Source: Flavobacteriia bacterium (lineage in GTDB: Bacteria > Bacteroidota > Bacteroidia > Flavobacteriales > Schleiferiaceae). From it: a stretch of DNA of 11,734 nucleotides. The position numbers were made by a program, and so were the translations under genes. Under the pieces are notes generated by a model. The model did not search any database and was not told where the DNA came from. It saw only the letters and a program-made list of their open reading frames with translations. Where the stretch lies: positions 1-11,734 of the forward strand of contig CATILC010000053.1 of NCBI GenBank assembly GCA_949516455.1, in the 5' to 3' direction. Position 1 is the first letter of the stretch. The number at the start of each line of letters is the position of its first letter. This document shows positions 1-7,526 of the stretch, in pieces.

Positions 1-3000
1 ATGATCTCCTTCGATGCGCCTTTGAACGGATTCTGCTCTTACAGCAGTACGGAAGACGTGATCATCAATGTAAAGAATGCGGGTTGTCAATCCATCAGCA
101 ATATTCCTGTGGCCTTTGAGCTCAATGGAACAACCTTCCGCGATACCATTGCAGGTCCCCTGGCCAGTGGCGCTTCCTCAAGTTTCACCTTCGGCCCCAA
201 AGCGGACCTGAGTGCGTTTCAAACACATTCCATCAAGGTGCGGGTAGAAGCGGTAGGCGATGCAGACAACACAAACGATGAACTCGGACCACGCAACATC
301 GTGCACGACCCGACGATATCCGGTTTTCCTTATTTCCTGAATTTTGACCCTCCTCAGAGCACAGCTGGAAATGGAAACCCAGGCAATGCAGGGGTTTTGG
401 GCACCACAGACTGGACCATCGCACCTCCGCCCAACTCGGCATCCAACTTCTCCTGGTACATAGGAACCGGACTGACGCCTACGGACGGAACCGGACCTTA
501 TGGAGGATATCAGAGTGAGAATTATCTCTACACGGAAGGAAACTGGGGCAATGCACCCACCAGCGCTGTACTCATTAGCGAGTGCATGGACCTGACCGGA
601 CTGACGAATCCATATGTCGACTTCATGTACCATTTCTACGCTGCTGACGCTGCTGCTTTGGTATTTCAGGTAAAGCCCGAAACAGGCAACAACTTCCAGT
701 CTGTTGGAGGTGCGATCCTGGGGTCCAATGCCAACCAAACAATGAGCAGTGAATTTGATGAATGGAAACTGCGGCACATCGACCTCTCGGCCTTTGTTGG
801 TCAGACCGTACAATTGCGCATCGTATGCCAGAAGACAGGCGGCGGACAAGAAGCTGATGTGGCCATTGACGGATTCAGGGTCTACGATCAAGCCGCTCAA
901 GATGTGGGCATCCTGACCATTACTTCACCTGGCGGCAGCATCAACCTGCCCGGAGGTTCTGGGCCCACGGTGAAGATCCAGAATTTTGGATCTGCTGCGG
1001 TGACCAGTGTTCCTCTTCAGCTGACGGTCACACCTTCCTGCGGAGGTGCACCCATTTCGGTTTCTGATACCTGGACGGGCACTTTACAGCCTGGAGCATC
1101 TGTGAACCATACCATCTCCACTCCACCCGGATACGTGCTTGGTGCGCAGGAGATCTGTGTGAGCACCGGACTATCTGCAGACGGGTATAGCTTCAACGAC
1201 ACCTACTGCAAGTACGCCACTGGATTCACGGATCAAACCATTCCATTCTCCACCGATTTCGAGTCTTGCGACCGCGATGAACACGGATTTGCCATCATGG
1301 GTAACTCCGGCGGAACAACCTACAAGCTTTGGCAGAAAAAGAATGGTGGAGGCGCCCACTCGGGAACACGCAGCTGGAAGACGAACGGGGCCGCCAAGAA
1401 CTACCGCGACGACACGCGTGAAGCACTGCGCATCCCTCGTTTTATCGGCTTTGATACCATCAGCGGTGCAGAGATTCGATTCTGGCACAAGTTCGACTTC
1501 GCCCCTGGTGATGGTGGACAGGTACAATATTTCAATAACGGTAACTGGGTCACGCTGGGCAGTGTAACGCCGCTCCCCAACTTCCCGAACTGGTATGGAA
1601 ACGCCAATTTTGGCGGATCACAGATCGCTGGTCTTGGCGGCGAGCCTGGTTTCACAGGCAACTCCAATGGCTGGGTATTCTCTTCCTACCCGCTCGGTTT
1701 CATGAACAACAATTCCTCTCCTCTGGCCATGCGCTTTGTTTTGGGCGCCAATGCATCTGCCAATTCAACGGGCTGGGAGATCGACGATTTTGAACTCTAT
1801 GTTCCGCCACAATTCAGTGCTGGACCAACCGATATACAAACCATTGCCAATCTCCCCTTCCCTGGAGACAACCAATTGATGGTCAAGATCGAAAACTCCG
1901 GTGCACGTGCCCTGGACAGTTGCCTACTCACCGTATGGGCAGACAATGTCCTGATCGGCTCCCAGATGTCTCGTTTTGACCCGCCGCTGCAAAGGGGCAA
2001 AACAAGGTGGGACACGCTCGTCAACATTTGGCCCAATGCCACGAGCGGAGCGCACAATGTTTGCGCTTACACACAATTCCCGAACGGTCGCACCTATGAC
2101 GACTTCTCTGCAGACGACAGCCTTTGCAAGTCCGTGGTCATTCTCACGACCATCGCCAACATCGATACCATTGGCTACTGCAACGACTTTGAGGATCCCT
2201 CACAGGAGGAATGGTTCACCTCCAACTATGCCACCTACAACGACGGAAATACATTCTGGGAGAAAGGAACACCTGCTCAATCAAGTCTGAATGGTGCATT
2301 CAGTGGCAACAATGCCTGGATGGTGAGTTTGTCCAACAATTATCGGAATCGAGATTCTTCTGCCCTCTTCACGCCTGTTTTCGAGATCGACTCTACACAC
2401 AGGTACCGCATTTCCTTCATGCACAGTTATAAAACGGAACGCTACCATGACGGAGGCACCATGGACATATCCAAGGACGGAGGAGTGACCTGGGAAACCG
2501 TGGGGAATGTGCGTTCTGATTGGTTCAACACACAGTTCGTCACTTCACTCGATGTGATCAAGCCGGGGTGGACGAGCAATTCCAACGGATACAATCCCGC
2601 CAGTATCGTGGTCGAAATACCCAAGACTGGACCGGTGATCTTCCGCTTCCGCTTTGGATCGGACCAAGGCATAGAGACTGAAGGCTGGGCCATAGATGAC
2701 TTCTGCTTCCAACAAACCTTCGACGCAGCAGATTACTATGTAGGAATGGAAGAGGCCATCCCCGGTTTGGCCTCCCTTGGAGAACTTTTCCCCAACCCTG
2801 CAAGGGAACGTGTACACATGAGCATTCAACTCATGGAGCGCAGCGATGTAACCGTTAAGGTGCACAGCCTCTTTGGAGAGGAACTTTATTCGGAGTTACA
2901 ATCTGTTGAGAGAGGCGCGCATACCATTGATATCCCAACCGATGGATGGGCACCGGGTCTCTACGTCGTTCAATTCGAGATGTCTGGCCACACAGTGGTC

Positions 3001-3021
3001 AAAAAGCTCGTGATCGAATAA
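1..3021 (+). CDS. T9SS-secreted modular protein, three CARDB-like/jelly-roll repeats (5' partial)
   Basis: The visible 1006 residues form a large extracellular protein. The architecture repeats three times: an Ig-like domain of CARDB type (about residues 1-100, 298-405, 604-712) followed by a jelly-roll domain resembling MAM or concanavalin-type lectin folds (about 105-297, 413-600, 722-905). Each jelly roll opens with a xFxxDFE-like strand (NFDPP, TDFES, NDFED) and closes with an (A/E)IDDF- or AIDGF-like motif. Residues about 926-1006 are a type A T9SS sorting domain, recognisable from FPNPARERV, the central LFGEELY strand, the GLYVVQF strand and the terminal KKLVIE; the family is exported across the outer membrane by T9SS and anchored or released. 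An ATG sits exactly at base 1, but no signal peptide follows and the sequence begins inside an Ig-like domain, so the true start lies upstream of the window. The modules suggest adhesion or glycan binding; no catalytic domain is visible in this part. Function is inferred from fold only. Confidence 0.9.
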   Translation: MISFDAPLNGFCSYSSTEDVIINVKNAGCQSISNIPVAFELNGTTFRDTIAGPLASGASSSFTFGPKADLSAFQTHSIKVRVEAVGDADNTNDELGPRNIVHDPTISGFPYFLNFDPPQSTAGNGNPGNAGVLGTTDWTIAPPPNSASNFSWYIGTGLTPTDGTGPYGGYQSENYLYTEGNWGNAPTSAVLISECMDLTGLTNPYVDFMYHFYAADAAALVFQVKPETGNNFQSVGGAILGSNANQTMSSEFDEWKLRHIDLSAFVGQTVQLRIVCQKTGGGQEADVAIDGFRVYDQAAQDVGILTITSPGGSINLPGGSGPTVKIQNFGSAAVTSVPLQLTVTPSCGGAPISVSDTWTGTLQPGASVNHTISTPPGYVLGAQEICVSTGLSADGYSFNDTYCKYATGFTDQTIPFSTDFESCDRDEHGFAIMGNSGGTTYKLWQKKNGGGAHSGTRSWKTNGAAKNYRDDTREALRIPRFIGFDTISGAEIRFWHKFDFAPGDGGQVQYFNNGNWVTLGSVTPLPNFPNWYGNANFGGSQIAGLGGEPGFTGNSNGWVFSSYPLGFMNNNSSPLAMRFVLGANASANSTGWEIDDFELYVPPQFSAGPTDIQTIANLPFPGDNQLMVKIENSGARALDSCLLTVWADNVLIGSQMSRFDPPLQRGKTRWDTLVNIWPNATSGAHNVCAYTQFPNGRTYDDFSADDSLCKSVVILTTIANIDTIGYCNDFEDPSQEEWFTSNYATYNDGNTFWEKGTPAQSSLNGAFSGNNAWMVSLSNNYRNRDSSALFTPVFEIDSTHRYRISFMHSYKTERYHDGGTMDISKDGGVTWETVGNVRSDWFNTQFVTSLDVIKPGWTSNSNGYNPASIVVEIPKTGPVIFRFRFGSDQGIETEGWAIDDFCFQQTFDAADYYVGMEEAIPGLASLGELFPNPARERVHMSIQLMERSDVTVKVHSLFGEELYSELQSVERGAHTIDIPTDGWAPGLYVVQFEMSGHTVVKKLVIE

Positions 3022-3054
3022 AGAGCCACGACTCTGCTTACGATCTAAAGTATG

Positions 3055-3086
3055 GGCAGTAGCGGATTTCAAGCCACTAAACTGCC
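3055..3086 (+). terminator. Imperfect hairpin after the T9SS protein gene, possible terminator
   Basis: GGCAG at 3055-3059 pairs with CTGCC at 3082-3086. After a two-base bulge TAG (3060-3062) pairs with CTA (3077-3079), and GG (3064-3065) with CC (3074-3075), leaving an 8-nt loop. It lies 33 nt past the stop codon, a sensible place for transcription termination, but no T-run follows it, so it is not a canonical intrinsic terminator. It could be a 3' processing or stability element, or chance. Confidence 0.3.
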
Positions 3087-3216
3087 GTATAGAACTGACC
3101 CCTGATTGATGATTTTATGTTTCCCAATGGCACTTCACAAGCTGTTGGGTATATAAAACGCTACCGTCAACTCTTGTTCTTAGGATTAATTAATTAACGT
3201 TTTTCATTATTTATTA

Positions 3217-3248
3217 TTTGTTTAGCATTATATTTTCCCTTATATTTG
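3217..3248 (+). promoter_or_regulatory. Bacteroidota-type housekeeping promoter
   Basis: TTTG at 3217-3220 and TATATTTG at 3241-3248 are separated by 20 bp. This matches the -33 TTTG and -7 TAnnTTTG elements known for the primary sigma factor of Bacteroidota. The flanking DNA is very AT-rich, including an A/T-only palindromic run (TTAATTAATTAA, 3186-3197) just upstream. Transcription would start a few bases past 3248, giving a leader of roughly 15-20 nt before the ATG at 3272, and would drive the membrane-protein/regulator pair. Confidence 0.7.
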
Positions 3249-3271
3249 TGTCACATATTAAATAAGAGAAA

Positions 3272-3805
3272 ATGAAGTACATCACACACAAACCAAAATT
3301 GAATGATGTTAGAATATGGATGACTCTTTCTGTTTTAATTGTTCTTCCAATTCTAGTAGGTAATTATTTTGAACCCGAGAGCCCAGTTCTTGCAGTTACA
3401 ACTCTATTAATTGTCGGCTTTTTTATTCTCAATTTGGTCATTCGAAAATTTCTTTACTTCCGAGCTTACTTCACGAGTAATTACAATCTGCTTACATCAA
3501 AGGTGCGTACGGAGAAGGAATTTGGCATCTCTAAAGAGCTTATGTTCGAAAAACTGATAGAGGTCATCGATGATTCAAAATTCACACTGATCAAAGCAAA
3601 CAAAAAGAGCTACGAAATTTTAGCTATTTCGAAGATATCATGGCTCTCTTGGGGCGAAAATCTATATATCAGTTTTGAGGATAGAGGCGATGAATCGATC
3701 ATGCAGTTTTGTTCCGCAACCTTGTTCCAGATTTATTCTTGGGGTAAAAATGAAAAAAACCACAATGATCTGATGAAAGCAATCGATAGCTCACTTACTG
3801 TATAA
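3272..3805 (+). CDS. Unrecognised two-helix membrane protein
   Basis: I do not recognise a named family in this 177-residue protein. Two hydrophobic segments (about residues 14-31 and 38-58) are joined by a short acidic loop (EPESP), followed by a soluble C-terminal domain of about 115 residues. That domain has a mixed alpha/beta look, with a helix near FEKLIEVID and strands around YEILAIS, ENLYISFE and SIMQFCS, and a WLSWGEN...SWGKNEKN pattern. It starts with ATG 24 bp after a well-formed promoter, preceded by an A-rich AAGAGAAA stretch. The stop codon lies 10 bp before a small Cro/C1-type regulator, so the two form an operon. Base composition is clearly AT-rich compared with the flanking genes, which suggests acquisition or different constraints. 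The reading frame is intact. Gene reality is well supported by the promoter, frame and terminator context; function is unknown. Confidence 0.85.
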   Translation: MKYITHKPKLNDVRIWMTLSVLIVLPILVGNYFEPESPVLAVTTLLIVGFFILNLVIRKFLYFRAYFTSNYNLLTSKVRTEKEFGISKELMFEKLIEVIDDSKFTLIKANKKSYEILAISKISWLSWGENLYISFEDRGDESIMQFCSATLFQIYSWGKNEKNHNDLMKAIDSSLTV

Positions 3806-3815
3806 TTGTTTTAAA

Positions 3816-4022
3816 ATGTCTATCGTAGTAAATCTGGATGTGATGCTGGCGAAGCGCAAAATGAAACTCAAGGAGCTCTCCGAAATTGTCGGAGTGTCAA
3901 CAGTGAACTTATCGATTCTAAAACAGAGTAAAGTAAAAGCCATTCGATTTTCCACCTTAGATTCAATTTGTGAAGCTTTGGATTGTCAACCTGGTGATCT
4001 ATTAGAGCATATTGGTAATTAA
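3816..4022 (+). CDS. Small Cro/C1-type helix-turn-helix regulator (YozG-like)
   Basis: A 68-residue protein made of a single Cro/C1-type HTH domain. The first HTH helix is near LKELSEIVG (residues 18-26), the recognition helix near STVNLSILKQ (28-37), and the C-terminal FSTLDSICEALDCQPGDLL (45-63) is the hallmark of the small YozG-like/HTH_26 group, which binds DNA as a dimer. It starts with ATG 10 bp downstream of the membrane-protein gene and shares its AT-rich composition. In many bacteria regulators of this group sit beside a small membrane protein, often of the DUF2975 type; here the partner is a different two-helix protein. Its target is not visible, although autoregulation is common in the family and a 6-bp inverted repeat lies about 50 bp downstream. 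Confidence 0.92.
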   Translation: MSIVVNLDVMLAKRKMKLKELSEIVGVSTVNLSILKQSKVKAIRFSTLDSICEALDCQPGDLLEHIGN

Positions 4023-4030
4023 GCACAACG

Positions 4031-4059
4031 AAAGCCATCTCTGACGAGCTGGCTTTTTT
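4031..4059 (+). terminator. Intrinsic terminator of the membrane-protein/regulator operon
   Basis: AAAGCCA (4031-4037) pairs with TGGCTTT (4050-4056), with a single internal T/C mismatch, then CTC (4039-4041) with GAG (4046-4048) around a 4-nt loop. Six T residues (4054-4059) follow directly. It lies 8 nt after the regulator's stop codon and insulates it from clpB. Confidence 0.85.
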
Positions 4060-4071
4060 GGTTTGCTCAAA

Positions 4072-4086
4072 AGGACAAAATGTCCT
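4072..4086. promoter_or_regulatory. Perfect inverted repeat AGGACA-AAA-TGTCCT, possible operator
   Basis: Two perfect 6-bp arms flank a 3-bp A-rich centre, in the 158-bp spacer between the regulator and clpB, 95 bp before the clpB start. It has the shape of a dimeric-repressor operator. It is unlike CIRCE, the HrcA operator (TTAGCACTC-N9-GAGTGCTAA), and unlike CtsR direct repeats. Candidate binders are the neighbouring Cro/C1 regulator or a stress regulator acting on clpB, both by inference only. No convincing Bacteroidota promoter was found in the spacer, and the element could be chance. Confidence 0.3.
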
Positions 4087-4180
4087 GTATTTCAGTTGTT
4101 TGAGTTTCTCTTTCCGTCATTTCGTCCCAAATTCCCTCTGGTGTGGTGATTGCTCATGCACCGTGAAATAAATCGACTGA

Positions 4181-6793
4181 ATGAACTTAGAAAAATATAC
4201 GACCAAGGTTCAGCAGGCCATTCAGCAGGCACAGAAGAATGCACTCTCGAATAAGCACCAAAGTATTGATCCGGTCCATCTGATGCTCGGCATGTTGCAG
4301 GTGGACAATCAGGTCCTCTCCTTTCTTTTTCAAAAACTGAATTTCCATTCAACGAATTTCCGTTCCGCATTGGAACAAAGCTTAAACGCACTGCCCAAGA
4401 TTGAAGGAGGGCAGCAATACCTCAGCCAGGACGGTCTTAAACTGCTCACCAAAGCCGAGGATCTGCTGAAGGAATTCAACGATGAATACGTCTCGCTCGA
4501 GATTCTCTTGCTCGCCTTTCTGCATGAAAAGAACACCGTTAGCCAAATGCTCAAAGACGGAGGGATCAACACGCGCGAACTGAAAGACGCCATAGAGGAA
4601 TTGCGCAACGGCCAAAGCGTTCGCTCACATTCGGCAGAAGAGCAATATCAGGCACTGGACAAATACGGCAGAAACCTCATCGAACTCGCCCAGCAGGGTA
4701 AGCTCGATCCAGTGATCGGACGGGACGAAGAGATCCGCCGTGTACTCCAGATACTCTCCCGCAGGACCAAGAACAACCCGATCCTTATCGGGGAACCCGG
4801 TGTGGGAAAAACTGCTATCGCCGAAGGTCTGGCCCATCGGATCATTCGTGGAGATATCCCAGACAACCTCAAAGACAAAATGCTCTATTCCCTCGATATG
4901 GGTGCACTCATCGCAGGTGCCAAATACAAGGGTGAGTTTGAGGAGCGGCTCAAGGCAGTGGTCAAGGAGGTAAGTTCATCTGATGGACGGATCGTATTGT
5001 TCATTGATGAGATCCACACATTGGTCGGCGCCGGTGGCGGTGAAGGAGCCATGGACGCGGCGAACATTCTCAAGCCGGCATTGGCGCGTGGCGAACTTCG
5101 TGCGATCGGTGCCACGACCCTTGATGAGTACCAAAAATATTTTGAGAAGGACAAAGCGCTTGAAAGGCGTTTTCAGAGCATTCTGGTCGACGAGCCCGAC
5201 CGCGAATCGGCCATCTCCATCCTTCGGGGCATCAAAGAGAAGTACGAGACCCACCACAAGGTCCGCATAAAGGACGAAGCCATATTGAGTGCAGTGGAGC
5301 TATCCCAGAGATACATCACCGATCGCTTTCTTCCGGACAAGGCCATTGACCTGATCGATGAATCCGCCTCCAAGATGCGCATGGAGATCAACTCAAAGCC
5401 GGAGGAGATCGACATCCTCGACCGCCGCATCATGCAACTCGAGATCGAGATCGAGGCCATTAAACGAGAGGATGACCCCAAAAAGCTCGCTGTGTTGAAA
5501 GAAGAGCTCGCAGGTCTGCAGGAGGAGCGGAACGGCCTGCAGGCCCGATGGAACAACGAGCGCGAAATGGTCGATCGCATTCAAAACGCCAAAGAACAAT
5601 TGGAGCAGTACCGCTTTGAAGCCGAACAGGCCGAGCGCAGGGGCGAATATGGAAAAGTGGCTGAGATCAGATACGGCCGGATCAGTGAAACCGAGGCGGA
5701 ACTCAGATCGGCTGAAGAGGATCTGCAGGCCCGCCAAGACGGCAACCATCTGATCAAAGAAGAAGTGACGCGCGAGGATGTCGCGGAAGTTGTGGCCAAG
5801 TGGACGGGGATCCCGGTAACCCGAATGCTCGAGAGCGAAAGGGAAAAACTTCTGAAACTAGAAGAGGAACTCGGAAGACGTATCATCGGACAGACCGAGG
5901 CCATCGCTGCGGTCTCCGATGCGATCAGGCGAAGCCGGGCCGGCCTGAACGACACCGAAAGACCCATAGGCTCTTTTATCTTTTTGGGAACCACAGGGGT
6001 TGGAAAAACCGAATTGGCAAAAGCCCTCGCCGATCATCTCTTTCACGACGAATCGGCGCTCACCCGGATCGATATGAGCGAATATCAGGAGCGGCACAGC
6101 GTCAGCCGTCTGGTTGGTGCCCCTCCTGGTTATGTTGGCTATGATGAAGGCGGACAGCTCACAGAGGCCGTGCGCCGAAAGCCCTATTCCATCATCCTTT
6201 TGGATGAGATCGAAAAAGCCCATCCGGATGTTTTCAACCTCCTGCTTCAGGTGCTGGATGATGGCCGGCTCACTGACAGCAAGGGCCGAACGGCAAATTT
6301 CAAGAACAGCCTGATCATCATGAGTTCCAATTTGGGTTCAGCGATCATACAGGAAACGGTCGAGGAGCGCGCCGAAGCCGACCGCGTAGAGCAGATGGAT
6401 GAGGTAAAGAGAGAACTACTTCCCTTGCTCAGGAAAACCCTCCGCCCTGAATTTCTCAACCGCATCGATGAAACGATCGTCTTCACCCCGCTGAACAGGG
6501 AGGAGATCCGCAGGATCGTTCGTCTTCAGATCGATCTGCTGAGCAAGCGCATTGGTCAGCAGGGGATCATTGTGGACGCCACACCTCAGGCCGTGGATTG
6601 GTTGGCTGTCCAAGGCTTCGATCCGCAATTCGGAGCACGTCCACTGAAGCGGATCATTCAACGTGAAGTGCTCAACCGCCTGTCCAGAGATATTTTGAAA
6701 GGCAGTGTGGATTCTGATTCAGTCATCCTGATCGACAAAGAGGGAGAACAGCTCGTCTTTCGAAACCAAAACACACCGAAACTGGAGTTGTGA
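4181..6793 (+). CDS. clpB: ATP-dependent disaggregase ClpB
   Basis: An 870-residue Hsp100/ClpB chaperone, full length for the family. The hexamer works with DnaK in the cytoplasm to thread proteins out of aggregates after heat or other stress. The N-terminal Clp domain covers about 1-145. AAA-1 has Walker A GEPGVGKT (204-211), Walker B IVLFIDE (271-277), pore-loop Tyr249 in KYKGEFE and arginine fingers R329-R330. The coiled-coil M domain spans about 405-530, which distinguishes ClpB from ClpA and ClpC. AAA-2 has Walker A GTTGVGKT (603-610), pore Tyr651 in GYVGYDEGG, Walker B IILLDE (671-676), arginine finger R761 in FLNRIDE and sensor-2 R820 in GARPLKR. No IGF/L-type ClpP-docking loop is evident. 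The second Walker A has Thr where Pro is usual, which should be tolerated. The ATG follows an A-rich stretch without a Shine-Dalgarno sequence. No CIRCE element is visible upstream. Confidence 0.98.
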   Translation: MNLEKYTTKVQQAIQQAQKNALSNKHQSIDPVHLMLGMLQVDNQVLSFLFQKLNFHSTNFRSALEQSLNALPKIEGGQQYLSQDGLKLLTKAEDLLKEFNDEYVSLEILLLAFLHEKNTVSQMLKDGGINTRELKDAIEELRNGQSVRSHSAEEQYQALDKYGRNLIELAQQGKLDPVIGRDEEIRRVLQILSRRTKNNPILIGEPGVGKTAIAEGLAHRIIRGDIPDNLKDKMLYSLDMGALIAGAKYKGEFEERLKAVVKEVSSSDGRIVLFIDEIHTLVGAGGGEGAMDAANILKPALARGELRAIGATTLDEYQKYFEKDKALERRFQSILVDEPDRESAISILRGIKEKYETHHKVRIKDEAILSAVELSQRYITDRFLPDKAIDLIDESASKMRMEINSKPEEIDILDRRIMQLEIEIEAIKREDDPKKLAVLKEELAGLQEERNGLQARWNNEREMVDRIQNAKEQLEQYRFEAEQAERRGEYGKVAEIRYGRISETEAELRSAEEDLQARQDGNHLIKEEVTREDVAEVVAKWTGIPVTRMLESEREKLLKLEEELGRRIIGQTEAIAAVSDAIRRSRAGLNDTERPIGSFIFLGTTGVGKTELAKALADHLFHDESALTRIDMSEYQERHSVSRLVGAPPGYVGYDEGGQLTEAVRRKPYSIILLDEIEKAHPDVFNLLLQVLDDGRLTDSKGRTANFKNSLIIMSSNLGSAIIQETVEERAEADRVEQMDEVKRELLPLLRKTLRPEFLNRIDETIVFTPLNREEIRRIVRLQIDLLSKRIGQQGIIVDATPQAVDWLAVQGFDPQFGARPLKRIIQREVLNRLSRDILKGSVDSDSVILIDKEGEQLVFRNQNTPKLEL

Positions 6794-6807
6794 TCCCGTT
6801 TCGACCC

Positions 6808-6826
6808 AGCCAACACTGGCTTTTTT
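6808..6826 (+). terminator. Intrinsic terminator of clpB
   Basis: AGCCA (6808-6812) pairs with TGGCT (6817-6821) around an ACAC loop, followed by a T-run (6821-6826), 14 nt past the clpB stop. The T-run overlaps the stop codon of the convergent methyltransferase gene (6825-6827). On the minus strand no T-run follows the stem, so it looks efficient mainly for clpB. Confidence 0.8.
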
Positions 6827-7526
6827 AGACTTTCTTTTTGACCAGATGCAATTGAAGCAATCCATAAGCTTCATCCGAGTCTTCCTCGAATGGAAGAGCT
6901 GAATGAACACTTTCATAAACGCCATTCAACCGACGAAGGCGTTTTTCATCCACGACTTCATAGCGCTCCTGCAGGTTACTGGCCAGATCCCAACTGACCA
7001 CTGTTGGCTCGCAGATAGCGGGCGCCTCATGGATATCGGTGATGAGTAAAAATCGTCCACCTGGGCGAAGTACGCGGTGGATTTCATTGAGGCTGTCCTC
7101 CAGATCATCCACATGATCGAGCGCATTGAAACAACAAACAAGATCGAATGTGGTATCGCCAAATGGCATTTGCTCGGCAGTGCCTTGGATCAGCTCCATC
7201 TTCAGGAGGGAATTGAGTGAGCGGTAGCGATCTGCCAGGGGGTCGATCCCCACCCGACTCCGCGCCTGATCTGCCCAATCGAGACTCCCTCTGGGGCCAC
7301 AGCCCACATCGAGGACATCCCGATCCGCATAATCGGAGGAGGACAACCCAAATGCCTTGGTGTAAAAGGGTTCGTAGAATTCATTGTTGAGCTGACCCTC
7401 CCTGAGTTTCTCCCATCTCCAATATGCGAGTTCAAAGAAAAGTTTGGCGCGACGGGGACCGAACACACGGATCAGTCCGCTGGACAGGAAGGTGTACCAC
7501 CTGAGTTTGGTTTTGGCAGATATCAC
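6825..7526 (-). CDS. Class I SAM-dependent methyltransferase
   Basis: A 233-residue methyltransferase with a Rossmann-type core of the Methyltransf_11 kind. The glycine-rich SAM motif VLDVGCGPRG is at 71-80, an acidic residue at the end of strand 2 at D95 (GIDP), a motif-II-like TAEQMPFGDTTFDLV stretch at 116-130, and the RVLRPGGRFLLI strand/turn at 151-162. The N-terminal 65 residues are basic and aromatic and may bind substrate. The substrate cannot be read from sequence. The start is GTG at 7526-7524, chosen because it overlaps the mltG stop by 4 nt (GTGA) and because the next in-frame Met (residue 110) would remove the SAM motif. It is the last gene of the five-gene operon and converges on clpB. 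Confidence 0.9.
   Translation of the reverse strand: MISAKTKLRWYTFLSSGLIRVFGPRRAKLFFELAYWRWEKLREGQLNNEFYEPFYTKAFGLSSSDYADRDVLDVGCGPRGSLDWADQARSRVGIDPLADRYRSLNSLLKMELIQGTAEQMPFGDTTFDLVCCFNALDHVDDLEDSLNEIHRVLRPGGRFLLITDIHEAPAICEPTVVSWDLASNLQERYEVVDEKRLRRLNGVYESVHSALPFEEDSDEAYGLLQLHLVKKKV

Noticed and set aside
178..900. 240-codon open frame antisense to the T9SS protein gene
   Set aside because: Its translation has no recognisable domain, and it fully overlaps a well-supported coding region; it is a shadow of that frame.
4023..4180. CIRCE or other classic heat-shock operator before clpB
   Set aside because: No TTAGCACTC-N9-GAGTGCTAA or CtsR-type repeat is present; only the unrelated 6-bp dyad was found.
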